64,000 nucleotides of DNA from Pseudomonas massiliensis (GTDB lineage Bacteria > Pseudomonadota > Gammaproteobacteria > Pseudomonadales > Pseudomonadaceae). The position numbers were made by a program, and so were the translations under genes. This document shows positions 1-9,600 of the stretch, one piece after another (positions within the stretch are counted from its first letter, which is position 1; each line of letters starts with the position of its first letter). The notes below the pieces were generated by a model. The model had not been told where the DNA came from. It saw only the letters and a list, made by a program, of their open reading frames with translations, and did not search any database. Location: contig NZ_CCYK01000007.1 of assembly GCF_000826105.1 (NCBI RefSeq), positions 1,550,001 through 1,614,000 on the forward strand, read 5' to 3'.

Positions 1-350
1 CCATTCTCGAGTGAGTACGATGTTCACTGGCTGCCTCAGGGCAGTTTTGTTCTTATGTTTGAACGATCGTGGGCATTGCCCTTGAAAACGCACCTTCGTC
101 AAAAAGATCTGTTGGCTTCGCCTCTGCCGCGGTTGTTCTTGTTATGTCAGAGTCGTTTGTATTGTTGTTATGGTGTCGCTGGGTTTTTCTTGTTTTTGTA
201 CCAACCACATAGCAGAAGCCGTGCCAGATCATATAAAACCTTATAAAACAATGACATGCTATGTCGGGGGCGACGCTAAAGGCTTTGAGTGACGTTTTTA
301 TGTTTCCGGGTTACTCGTTCAACGGTACAGCTGAAGCCTTCGGTAACACT
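1..350. other. Gene-poor segment at window edge
   Basis: No convincing gene was found here. The segment is visibly richer in A and T than the rest of the window, especially at 130-260, and its open frames have atypical composition and no good ribosome binding site. A short imperfect dyad, GACAT-GCT-ATGTC, lies near 251-263. The segment is downstream of the LysR gene on the minus strand and may hold its terminator or the end of a gene outside the window. Confidence 0.5.
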
Positions 351-1289
351 TCAAGTCGTGGTCTGTGCGAGCGCCTGGGAGCGCTCCCTTTGGCTGACCG
401 CTTCGCAAAGGTCGATCAACAGTTCGCGCATCCATCGGTTGGCGGGGTCCTGGTCGGTGCTTTCATGCCAGTAAAGGTGAGTTTCCACGCTGGTTACACC
501 TGAGACAGGCAGTGGCGCACAGGGAAGATCGTGGCGACGGGCGAATCGCTCAGGCACGGTGATGACCATGTCGGTGTGCTGCAGTACCTGCGATGCCATC
601 ATGTAATGCTGCGAGCGCAGGGCGATTCGCCGTTGCAAGCCGAGCTTGCCAAGGGCCAGATCGACCTCACCCAGTCCGTTGCGCCGGCTGGAGATATGGA
701 TGTGAGCCTGGGCGAGGTAAGCGTCGAGCGTGAGCGGCCTGCCTTCCAGGGGGTGACCTCGGCGCATGGCGCATACGTAGCGGTCGTCCATCAAACGCAC
801 GTGGCGAACCTGAGGGTCTGTGTTGAGTGGGGCATCGACCGCGAAGTCCAGACGGCCCGCCGCGAGCTCCTTGGTGGTTTCACGTCGTTTGCATAGAAAA
901 CTCTCCACCACGACACCAGGCGCCTGTTTACGCAACCGTCGTAGCAGGGGCGGCAGCATTACCGCCTCGATCAGGTCCGTCATGCTGATTCGAAAGGTCT
1001 TGCCTGCCTCGGCGGGATTGAAGGTACGGCTTTCCTGGACCGATACCCTGAGAAGGGCCAGTGCGCTGCGCACCGGCCCGATGATGTTCTGTGCCATGGG
1101 CGTAGGTACCATCCCTTGGGCCGTGCGCACGAACAGTGGGTCGTTGAAGGTTTCCCGCAAGCGAGCCAGCGCATTGGACACGGCAGGCTGGGTGATGCCG
1201 ACGATCTGCCCTGCTCGTGTCAGATTCGCCTCGGTATAGATGGCATCGAACACGATGAACAGGTTCAGATCGACTTTGCTCAGGTTCAT
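351..1289 (-). CDS. LysR-family transcriptional regulator
   Basis: A 312-residue LysR-type regulator. The N-terminal winged helix (about residues 5-65) contains the helix-turn-helix stretch AGQIVGITQPAVSNALARLR followed by DPLFVRTAQGMVPT, both typical of the family. The rest is the periplasmic-binding-like effector domain. Start: the ATG at 1289 is preferred over a TTG two codons upstream. It is divergent from the acyl-CoA dehydrogenase gene with about 140 bp between them, the usual arrangement for a LysR protein controlling its neighbour. It therefore probably regulates that gene in response to an acyl or aromatic acid metabolite, but the ligand cannot be told from sequence. Confidence 0.9.
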   Translation of the reverse strand: MNLSKVDLNLFIVFDAIYTEANLTRAGQIVGITQPAVSNALARLRETFNDPLFVRTAQGMVPTPMAQNIIGPVRSALALLRVSVQESRTFNPAEAGKTFRISMTDLIEAVMLPPLLRRLRKQAPGVVVESFLCKRRETTKELAAGRLDFAVDAPLNTDPQVRHVRLMDDRYVCAMRRGHPLEGRPLTLDAYLAQAHIHISSRRNGLGEVDLALGKLGLQRRIALRSQHYMMASQVLQHTDMVITVPERFARRHDLPCAPLPVSGVTSVETHLYWHESTDQDPANRWMRELLIDLCEAVSQRERSQALAQTTT

Positions 1290-1336
1290 GGGCAATACGC
1301 TCTCAGCTCAGGGTGCCGTATCCGGCTTATGAATGT

Positions 1337-1352
1337 TTATACACCAGGATAA
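1337..1352. promoter_or_regulatory. Possible LysR operator
   Basis: The intergenic region between the divergent LysR and acyl-CoA dehydrogenase genes holds the dyad TTAT-N8-ATAA. An AT-rich dyad of this size, centred in a divergent promoter region, is what LysR-type binding sites usually look like. The assignment rests only on position and symmetry. Confidence 0.35.
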
Positions 1353-1431
1353 TAGGCTCGCAAAATAGTACTCTGATCCCTAGGCTTGCACTCATCGGGC
1401 CCACGCCCCTGACCCATGCCGAGAATGACCG

Positions 1432-2643
1432 ATGGATTTTGCCTACTCTTCACGCGTCGAAGCGCTGCGCGCGCGGGTCGCCACATTCATGCACGCCGAA
1501 GTGTTCCCCGCCGAAGAACGCTTCGCCCAGGAACTGGCTCAGGGCGACCGTTGGCAGCCTACCCAGATAATGGAACTGCTGAAGGAGCGCGCTCGGGCAG
1601 AGGGCCTGTGGAACCTGTTCCTGCCTGAGTCTGAATTTGGCGCCGGGCTGACCAATCTGGAATACGCCCCGCTGGCAGAGTTGATGGGCCAGTCCATGCT
1701 TGGCTCCGAGCCATTCAACTGCTCAGCGCCGGATACCGGGAACATGGAAGTGCTGGTGCGCTATGGCAGCGAGCAGCAGAAGCAGCGCTGGCTGATACCG
1801 CTGCTCGAAGGCAGGATCCGTTCGGCGTTCGCCATGACCGAACCGGAAGTCGCTTCTTCGGACGCGACCAATATGCGCGCCACCGCAGTGATCGATGGCC
1901 AGCATTGGGTAATCAATGGGCGCAAGTGGTGGACTTCCGGCGCCTGTGACCCGCGCTGTGAAGTGCTCATTTTCATGGGGCTGACCGATCCTCAGGCACC
2001 ACGTCACCAGCAGCATTCCATGGTGCTGGTGCCCATCGACACCCCCGGGGTGAAGGTCGTTCGGCCCCTGACCGTGTTCGGGTATGACGACGCGCCCCAT
2101 GGCCATGCCGAGGTAATCTTCGACGAGGTTCGTGTTCCCCTGGATCACGTCATTCTTGGCCCCGGGCGAGGCTTCGAAATCGCCCAGGGGCGGCTTGGGC
2201 CCGGGCGCATTCACCATTGCATGCGCTCGTTGGGAATGGCCGAACGCGCATTGTCACTGGCCTGCCAGCGAGCGCTGTCGCGCCAGGCATTCGGCAAACC
2301 CCTGGCCAGGCTGGGCGGTAACGCGGACCTTATCGCAGAGTCCCGCATCGAAATCGACATGGCGCGGCTATTGACCCTGCGTGCGGCCGACATGATGGAC
2401 CGGCTGGGCAACAAGGTAGCGCGCAGCGAGATCGCGCAAATCAAGGTAGTAGCGCCGAACGTAGCGTTGCGCGTGATCGACCGTGCCATTCAGTTGCACG
2501 GAGGCGCGGGCGTCAGTGCGGACACGCCCCTTGCCTACATGTACGCGATGCAGCGGACACTGCGCCTGGCCGACGGCCCGGATGAAGTGCACCGGGCCGC
2601 CATCGCCAAGTACGAACTGGAGCAATACCGAGCCCCTTACTGA
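1432..2643 (+). CDS. Acyl-CoA dehydrogenase family protein
   Basis: A 403-residue flavoprotein of the acyl-CoA dehydrogenase superfamily, expected to desaturate an acyl-CoA at the alpha-beta bond with FAD. Seen in the sequence: the middle-domain signature AMTEPEVASSDATNMR (about residues 135-150), the second-domain tryptophan loop NGRKWWTSGA, and the C-terminal QLHGGAGVS and DEVHRAAIAKYELEQY stretches that bind FAD at the subunit interface. Its length and C-terminal half resemble the ACAD10/11-like branch that handles longer or substituted acyl chains, an inference from general similarity. It stands alone, divergent from a LysR gene. Its 3' end overlaps the end of the convergent downstream gene by 7 bp. 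Confidence 0.9.
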   Translation: MDFAYSSRVEALRARVATFMHAEVFPAEERFAQELAQGDRWQPTQIMELLKERARAEGLWNLFLPESEFGAGLTNLEYAPLAELMGQSMLGSEPFNCSAPDTGNMEVLVRYGSEQQKQRWLIPLLEGRIRSAFAMTEPEVASSDATNMRATAVIDGQHWVINGRKWWTSGACDPRCEVLIFMGLTDPQAPRHQQHSMVLVPIDTPGVKVVRPLTVFGYDDAPHGHAEVIFDEVRVPLDHVILGPGRGFEIAQGRLGPGRIHHCMRSLGMAERALSLACQRALSRQAFGKPLARLGGNADLIAESRIEIDMARLLTLRAADMMDRLGNKVARSEIAQIKVVAPNVALRVIDRAIQLHGGAGVSADTPLAYMYAMQRTLRLADGPDEVHRAAIAKYELEQYRAPY

Positions 2644-3971
2644 AGCCAGACTTCTACGCGCCGATTGCGGGCGCGGCCACTCTCATAGGTATTGCTGGCG
2701 ACGGGCATCAGCGCGCCCAGGGCAAGCACCTGTTGGGCGACGATGCCGCGCCGGGCCAACTCCCGGCGAACCGTCATCGCCCTGAGCCGGGAAAGCAGCT
2801 CGGCACGGTCCGGGTCGCTCTTCGTATCGCCGAAACCTACCAGCACCAGCCTTTTTGAATCTCGCGGATGGCTGCGCAGATAGCTCGCCAAGCGTTCCAG
2901 GTCAGCCATGGCCTTGCTGTCCAGGCTGGCGCTGGAACCGGCGAAGCGGAAATTCACCGTCAGGCGCTGGCCGGCACGCGCCAGCGCCAGGTAGTCCGCG
3001 GGCATCAGGCTGGAGGGTTGCGGATTGACCGGATGAATCTGTTGCGCCACGAACCCCTGTTCGGCCACCAGTCGTTGACCGGCATCGCTTTGTGCGAAGC
3101 GGGCAAGCGCACTTGCCCACGGGCTCGCGCCGCCAGCAGGGGCGTAGAGGTAAAGTCGACGAGACAGCAGGTAGTCTTCGGTCGCAACCGTGTCGGTACT
3201 TGGGTGCAAGGGCTGCGCCTCGCCATCACCGACGGCCAGGGCCCGGCTCTGGCGAACATAGGGTAAGCCGATGAAACCTATCGCTTGCGGGTCGTGGCTG
3301 ACGGCAGCCGAAAGGTCCTCGCTGGATTCCAGTCGCGCGGCGGTAGCGGAAAGGTTCAGACCACGGGGAGAGAGCACCAGGTCGCGAAAGGTTTCCCAGG
3401 TGCCGGAGCGGTTGTCCCTGGCGTATAGATGGATCGGGCCCAGCGGAACACCCAGCTGTTCCCATTGAGTCAACGTACCCGCGAATACGTCCGCCAACTG
3501 AGCGGCGTCCAGGCTGCGCAAAGGGTTGTTCGGGTGAACGATGACGGCCAGGCCATCGATGCCAATGACGTGTTCGGCTCCGGTCAAGGCAGGGTTGGCC
3601 TGGCCGTACAGTTCCGCTTCCTCAACCGGATGGATCGGCCGCGACGCTGCCGCCAGGTCAGCGGTGCCCCGGGCCAGGGCGGCGAAGCCCGTCGCGCTGC
3701 CATGTGCATCGATCCGGGCCTCGATCTCAGCGCCCAGCGGGTAGCGTCCTTGAACGCGCCATTCGTTGACGGCGGGCAGGGGCATGATGCGCACCGCTTC
3801 CAGCCCCCGTGCCTGGAATAGCCCTTGTATCAGAGCCGGTATCAGGCTTGTACCGATGGTATTCGAGCCCTGCACCCGCAGCACCGACAAAGGCTCCGCG
3901 CCTGCGGCCGTCGCCAGAATGCTGCCCAGAAGCCATGCAAGGACGACAACCGTTCGCTTGGACCGCGGCAT
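2637..3971 (-). CDS. PstS-like substrate-binding protein fused to OmpA domain
   Basis: A 444-residue exported protein. The signal peptide is about residues 1-25 (VVVLAWLLGSILATAAGAEP). A phosphate-type substrate-binding domain follows, with motifs such as VQGSNTIG, GLAVIVHPNNPL and YARDNRSGTWETFRDLVL that match PstS-like proteins. The last 110 residues or so form an OmpA/MotB peptidoglycan-binding domain (LVLVGFGDTKSDPDRAELLSRLRA, then RNRRVEVWL). Such a protein would bind an oxyanion such as phosphate while tethered to the cell wall. No ABC permease or ATPase gene is adjacent, so transport is not implied. It converges with the acyl-CoA dehydrogenase gene and overlaps its end by 7 bp. Confidence 0.88.
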   Translation of the reverse strand: MPRSKRTVVVLAWLLGSILATAAGAEPLSVLRVQGSNTIGTSLIPALIQGLFQARGLEAVRIMPLPAVNEWRVQGRYPLGAEIEARIDAHGSATGFAALARGTADLAAASRPIHPVEEAELYGQANPALTGAEHVIGIDGLAVIVHPNNPLRSLDAAQLADVFAGTLTQWEQLGVPLGPIHLYARDNRSGTWETFRDLVLSPRGLNLSATAARLESSEDLSAAVSHDPQAIGFIGLPYVRQSRALAVGDGEAQPLHPSTDTVATEDYLLSRRLYLYAPAGGASPWASALARFAQSDAGQRLVAEQGFVAQQIHPVNPQPSSLMPADYLALARAGQRLTVNFRFAGSSASLDSKAMADLERLASYLRSHPRDSKRLVLVGFGDTKSDPDRAELLSRLRAMTVRRELARRGIVAQQVLALGALMPVASNTYESGRARNRRVEVWLQ

Positions 3972-4033
3972 GACGGAATACCGTTGTTGGGGGCCGCAGG
4001 ATAAGACAGTCCGGTTACCGGCATGTGACAGGC

Positions 4034-4846
4034 TTAGCTCAATTCCAGCCAGATCGGCGCATGGTCCGAAGGTTTGTCCATGGCGCGTATGTCATGATCG
4101 ATGCCGGCGGCCTTCAGGCGTGGTAGTAGTCCGATGGAAGCCATGATCAAGTCAATGCGCAGCCCGCGTCTGGGCGAATCCTCGAAGCCGCGGCTGCGGT
4201 AGTCGAACCAGCTGAACGTATCGGACACGCCCGGGTTGAAGTGGCGCCAGGTATCTACCAGTCCCCACTGCTTCAGGCGGCCCAGCCACTCGCGCTCTTG
4301 GGGCTGGAAGCTGCATTTGCCAGCCCGCAGCCAGCGCTTCATGTTCTCGGCGCCGATACCTATATCGCTATCCTCGGGGGAAATGTTCATGTCTCCCATG
4401 ACGATCAGGGGGGCGTCCGGGCTGTGCTCACGCTCCAGGGTGGCCTGCAGGTCTGCGTAGAAGCGGGTCTTGGCCGGGAACTTGGTGGGATGGTCCACGC
4501 TTTCCCCCTGGGGAAAGTAACCGTTCATGATAATCACGGGACAGCCGTTTTCGTCAGCGTAACTGCCCCAGATGAACCGCCGCTGGGCATCTTCCGGATC
4601 TCCAGCGAAGCCCTTGCCCAACGCCAGGGGCGGCTTCAGGGAAAGCAGGGCGACGCCGTAATGCCCCTTCTGCCCGTGGAAGTGTACGTGATAGCCCAGC
4701 GCTTGAACCGCTGCCAAGGGAAACTGTTCGTCCGCTACCTTGGTCTCTTGCAGGCCGATCACATCGGGTCGATGCTTTTCGACCAGGGCCTGGAGCTGAT
4801 GCGGTCGCGCACGAAGACCATTGATGTTGAACGAAACCATTTTCAT
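4034..4846 (-). CDS. xthA: Exodeoxyribonuclease III
   Basis: A 270-residue Mg2+-dependent AP endonuclease and 3'-5' exonuclease of the ExoIII family, acting in base excision repair. Visible motifs: FNINGLRAR at the N-terminus, the metal-binding glutamate in LQETKV, the NGYFPQG tyrosine loop, MGDMNISPEDSDIG with the catalytic Asp and Asn, RIDLIMAS and the terminal SDHAPIWLEL histidine motif. All active-site positions of the family look intact and the length is normal (268-270). The ATG at 4846 lies behind a weak AGGTGG-like site. It is transcribed divergently from tamA with about 110 bp between. Confidence 0.95.
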   Translation of the reverse strand: MKMVSFNINGLRARPHQLQALVEKHRPDVIGLQETKVADEQFPLAAVQALGYHVHFHGQKGHYGVALLSLKPPLALGKGFAGDPEDAQRRFIWGSYADENGCPVIIMNGYFPQGESVDHPTKFPAKTRFYADLQATLEREHSPDAPLIVMGDMNISPEDSDIGIGAENMKRWLRAGKCSFQPQEREWLGRLKQWGLVDTWRHFNPGVSDTFSWFDYRSRGFEDSPRRGLRIDLIMASIGLLPRLKAAGIDHDIRAMDKPSDHAPIWLELS

Positions 4847-4957
4847 GACGCGACCACCTACGGAAAAAACGGAAATGCTACCGAAGCTGGTCGGCCCAGG
4901 CCAGTCGAAGACCTGTAACCGGCCCGCCAGGCATCCGGCCGTGGTAAGATCCGGCCC

Positions 4958-6685
4958 ATGAGGTATTCAGGACGAACAGGCGCAGGGCTGATTCTGGTCT
5001 TGCTGGCGACGAGCGCCACTGGGCAGGGGCGGCTGCAGGTCGAGGTAAGCCCGCCGGACACCGCCTTGCGCGATAACATCGTAGCCTATGTCGGTAGCGT
5101 CGCCGACCGCGACGAACCGGCGCTGCTGAACATGCAGCGAGCGGCGCAGGCCCAGGCGCGCAGCGCGGCCGAGGCCTTGGGTTATTACCAGGCAGCGATA
5201 CAGGCCGAGGTCACCGGGGGCGATCAGCCCACCCTGCACCTGCGCGTTCAGCCAGGGAGCCGGGTCCGCCTCCGCCAGGTAGCGATCCGGGTCGATGGCC
5301 CCGCCGCGGCACTGTCGGATTTCCGGGTACCGCCCGCGCTGGGGCTGGTACCCGGCGCTCCCCTGAACCACGGCCATTATGAGGACGCCAAGCGACTCAT
5401 CCAGAACCAGGCGTCACGGCTCGGTTTCTTCGAAGGACGTTTCGATACCCAACGGCTGCTGATCGACCCGAGCACGGCTCTAGCGGATATCGATCTTCAC
5501 TACCTCAGCGGCCCTCGTTACAGTTTCGGTCCGGTGCGTTTCGAGGGCGATTCCATCATCTCAGCACAGCTGCTCCAGCGAATGGTACCGTTTCGCCAGG
5601 GGGCGCCCTACAATGCGGACCTGGTCGCCCAACTCAACCGGGACCTCCAGGCCACCGGCTATTTTCAGGGCGTCATCGTGGAAGCCACGCCCCAGGCCGC
5701 CGAGGGACGCTCCATTCCGGTCGTTGTGCAGTTACAGGCCCGGGCGCCCCGAACGCTCGGAATCGGGGGCGGCTTCGCGACTGACGTTGGTCCGCGATTG
5801 AAGGCCAACTGGACCCGGCACTGGACAAACCCGCAGGGCCATAGCTACGGTGCCGAAGCCGAACTCTCGGCCCCCCGGCAGAATGTAGGGCTCTGGTACG
5901 ACGTGCCCCTGGCTTCGCCCTTGACCGACAAGCTCAGGTATGCGACCGGCTACCAATATGAGGAGTTGGCCGATACGGACAGCCTGAGCAAGCTGCTTAC
6001 CCTCGGGCCTGAGTGGCACAGCAAGCTGTCCAGTGGCTGGCAGAGGGTCATCTCCCTGAAATGGCAACGCGAGGAATATCGCCTCGGTGACGATACAGGT
6101 CTGAGCAATCTGGTAATGCCTGGCATCAGTTACAGCTACCTTCACAGCGATAGCCGGGTCGACCCCAACAACGGTTATCGGTTGCAGTTCGGCGCTCAGG
6201 TCGCCAAGGAAGGCCTGTTCTCGGACAACAACCTGCTACGTGGCGATGTGCAGTTGCGCGGCCTGACAACCCTGTTCGAGCGTCACCGTTTCCTTGGGCG
6301 GCTGCAGGTTGGCGGCAGCGCCACCAATGGGTACAAGACCATCCCGCCTTCGCTGCGTTTCTTTGCCGGAGGCGATCAGAGTGTACGCGGCTATGACTAC
6401 CAGAGCCTTTCCCCTGAAAATGGCGACGGTGACCACATCGGCGGCCGTTACATGATCGCCGGTACCGCAGAGTATCAGTACAGTTTCGCGCCCAAATGGC
6501 GCATGGCGGCCTTTGTCGACCAAGGCAATGCCTTCAATGACCTGGCATTGCCCAGCCTGAAGACCGGTGTCGGCCTGGGCCTTCGTTGGGTGTCCCCGGT
6601 GGGTCCGATACGGGTGGACCTCGCCCAGGGTCTGGATGAAGGCGGCGGGTTGCGCTTGCATTTCTCCATGGGGCCGGAGCTGTGA
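4958..6685 (+). CDS. tamA: Autotransporter assembly factor TamA (Omp85 family)
   Basis: A 575-residue outer-membrane Omp85 protein. The signal peptide is about residues 1-24. POTRA domains fill about residues 25-265 (for example GPVRFEGDSIISAQLLQRMVPFRQGAPYNADLV). The C-terminal 16-strand barrel has the characteristic GGDQSVRGYDY motif of the BamA/TamA L6 loop and a terminal strand ending in LHFSMGPEL. TamA works with TamB to insert or assemble outer-membrane proteins and supports lipid homeostasis of the envelope. The stop codon overlaps the GTG start of tamB, so the two are translationally coupled. Confidence 0.95.
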   Translation: MRYSGRTGAGLILVLLATSATGQGRLQVEVSPPDTALRDNIVAYVGSVADRDEPALLNMQRAAQAQARSAAEALGYYQAAIQAEVTGGDQPTLHLRVQPGSRVRLRQVAIRVDGPAAALSDFRVPPALGLVPGAPLNHGHYEDAKRLIQNQASRLGFFEGRFDTQRLLIDPSTALADIDLHYLSGPRYSFGPVRFEGDSIISAQLLQRMVPFRQGAPYNADLVAQLNRDLQATGYFQGVIVEATPQAAEGRSIPVVVQLQARAPRTLGIGGGFATDVGPRLKANWTRHWTNPQGHSYGAEAELSAPRQNVGLWYDVPLASPLTDKLRYATGYQYEELADTDSLSKLLTLGPEWHSKLSSGWQRVISLKWQREEYRLGDDTGLSNLVMPGISYSYLHSDSRVDPNNGYRLQFGAQVAKEGLFSDNNLLRGDVQLRGLTTLFERHRFLGRLQVGGSATNGYKTIPPSLRFFAGGDQSVRGYDYQSLSPENGDGDHIGGRYMIAGTAEYQYSFAPKWRMAAFVDQGNAFNDLALPSLKTGVGLGLRWVSPVGPIRVDLAQGLDEGGGLRLHFSMGPEL

Positions 6686-9600
6686 GCCGTCGCTGGCACC
6701 GCTGGGCACTGGCCCTGGGGCTACCCCTGGCGGTGCTCTGTGCGGTGGTTGGGAGCACGCTCGGGCTGCTCGGAACCGAGGCAGGCAGCCGCTGGGTGCT
6801 TGCGCGGGTGCCTGGCCTTGAAGTGATCGGGTTCAGTGGTCGGCTCGCTGGCCAATGGCAAGCCGAGGAGCTGCGCTGGAGCGACGCCTCCGGCCTGCGG
6901 GTGTCTGTCCGGGCTCCACATCTGGAGTGGCGGCCTTCCTGCCTGCTGAGGCTAAGCGTTTGCCTGGGCCAGTTGCAGGCACGACAGCTGGCCATTCATT
7001 CGGCGCCTTCGACCGCGAGCGAAAACGCCCAGCCGTTCCGTCTGCCCGAGCTACGGCTGCCGTTGAGCCTGGAGCTCAGGCAGGTGGCCATCGATGAAGT
7101 ACGCCTGGACGGCGCGCCCTTGCTGAGTGAGCTGCGCCTGGCCGCGCGCTGGGACGAAACCGGGCTTAGCCTTGGTGGATTGCAGCTCAGCTATGCAGGC
7201 CTGGCCCTGGATATCCAGGGGACACTCGCGCCTGCCGGTGACTGGCCACTGCAGGCCCATCTCAAGGCTCGGTTGCCCGAGGTAGAAGGGCAGGCGTGGT
7301 CACTCTCGGGCAGCCTCGATGGAGCGCTGGCCGGAACCTTGAACCTGAAGGGAAGAAGTACGGGTTATCTCGAGGCAAACCTGCTCGCTGAACTGCAGCC
7401 GCTGGCCGAGCACCTGCCGGCGCGGCTTACCCTGACCAGCGCAGCCTTTCTGCCCAGTCCGGGCCTACCTGCGAGCATGACCCTGGAAGCCATGGAGCTG
7501 CATGCCGAAGGTGATCTTTCCCAGGGTTACAGAGTGCGTGGGCAGGGCCGTCTGCCAGGGTCCGAAGGCGCCGTGGACGTTTCTCTGGACGGCACCGCCA
7601 CTGCCCGCGGCGCAGAAGTCAAGGCGCTGAGCCTGGTGGCGGCGCAGGGTCGGGAACTGAGGCTAGAGGGTTCGCTCGACTGGAGCGAAGGCTTGAAGGG
7701 GATCGCGCGGATAGACTGGCAGGACTTTCCATGGACCAGTCTGTATCCCCAGGCCTCGGTGCCGACGGTGGTGGCCAAGCGTCTGCAGGCGGAAGCCAGA
7801 TACGCCGATGAAGGCTACCAGGGCACGCTCAAGGGCGAATTCACCGGGCCTGCGGGGCCTTTCAGCCTCGATACACCCTTCCAGGGCGATCTTCAAAGCG
7901 TACAGCTGCCGGGCTTGCAGCTCAGGGCTGGCAAGGGTGCCTTGAACGGAAACCTGCGGTTGGGTTTCGTCAACGGTATCGATTGGGCTGCGGAGCTGGA
8001 GCTTGCAGCCCTCGATCCGGCTTATTGGATAGCGGCCTTGCCCGGCAGCCTGGCTGGACGCCTTGACAGCCAGGGTCAGTGGCGAGACGACCAGCTCGAC
8101 ATGGTCGCAAATGCCTCGCTGGGCGGGCGTCTGCGTGGACAGCAGGCTCGACTGCAGGGCCAACTGAAGGGGCAGGGTACCGACTGGCGTGCTGAAAACC
8201 TATACGCCAGCCTGGGCGCCAACCATCTGAACGCCGAGGGCAGCAGTGCGCAGCGGCTCGCTGGCCGCCTGGCTTTGGACGCGCCCCGGCTCGACCAGCT
8301 TTGGCCGGGCCTGGCAGGCGCCTTGAAAGGTGAGCTGAACCTGGCGGGGACACTGGATCAGCCGCAAGGCCAGTTCAAGCTCTCCGCTCAACGCCTGGCC
8401 TGGGAACATTACCAACTGCAGGCACTATCCCTGGCGGCCGCCCTGGACGCGCATCAGCAAGGGAAGCTGTCGGCCAAAGGTACAGGGCTGGCGGTGGGCG
8501 ACACGGCGCTGGGAACCTTTACCGCCGAGGCAGGTGGCGATGCCCGACGCCACCAGGTCAAACTGGACCTGACGGGACCACGGGCGCACCTGGAACTGAG
8601 CACCGAGGGGTCCTGGCAAAGGGGAGCCTGGAAGGGGCGACTGAACCGTGGCCAGGTTGCGCTCGGCCAACAGGCCTGGGCGCTTCAGGCGCCGGCAAGC
8701 CTGCAGCGACTGGCCGATGGTCGGATCGAACTGGGCGCTCATTGCTGGCGCGCTGGCGCGGCCAGTCTATGCGCGGATGACCAGCGCCTGGCCCCGGATC
8801 CCCGCCTTCGTCTGCGCCTGCGGGATTTTTCCATGGCCAGCCTGCGACCCTGGATGCCCGAGGGCATGGAATGGAAAGCCGTGGCCAACGCTGACCTCCA
8901 ACTGGATCTTGGGGGCGCAGGGCCGCGTGGAAGCCTGGGCGTGGACCTCAGCAACGGCACCCTGCAGGTTGAGCAGGACGCGCACGTGCTGGACCTGCCT
9001 TACGATACTTTGCGCCTGACCAGCATCCTGGCGCCACGGCGAGTGGTCAGCGACCTCGCGTTCGAAGGGCGGGCGCTCGGGCGGCTGCAACTGCGTGCCA
9101 TAGTCGATCCTCTTGGGGCCGGCAAGCCTCTGTCAGGCAACTTCGCGCTGGAAGGGCTGGATCTTGAGCTGCTGCGGCCCTTGGTGGAGCAGGCGCAGGA
9201 GGTTGCCGGGCGCTTGCGTGGCAGCGGCCAACTGAGCGGAACCTTGATGGCGCCTCGCGTGGAAGGTGCCTTTTCGCTTGCCGGCGGTGCCTTGTCGGCG
9301 CCTGGTCTTCCTATCAGCGTGCGCGATGCCACCCTGGACGCCAGGATGAATGGCAACCGCCTTCATCTGGAGGGTGGCTGGCGCAGCGGCGAACAGGGAA
9401 GCGGGCGCGTCAGCGGCGACATGGACTGGGCAGGGCCTTTGCAAATGGCTGTCGCCTTGCAGGCCAGCAAGCTACCTGTTGAAGTGCCACCCTATGCGAA
9501 AGTGGAGGCGGGTGCCGATCTTCGCCTGAGCCTGCAGGACCAGGCACTGGCATTGGCCGGTACGGTCCGGATCCCCAGGGGCGCCATCACGGTGAGGCAA

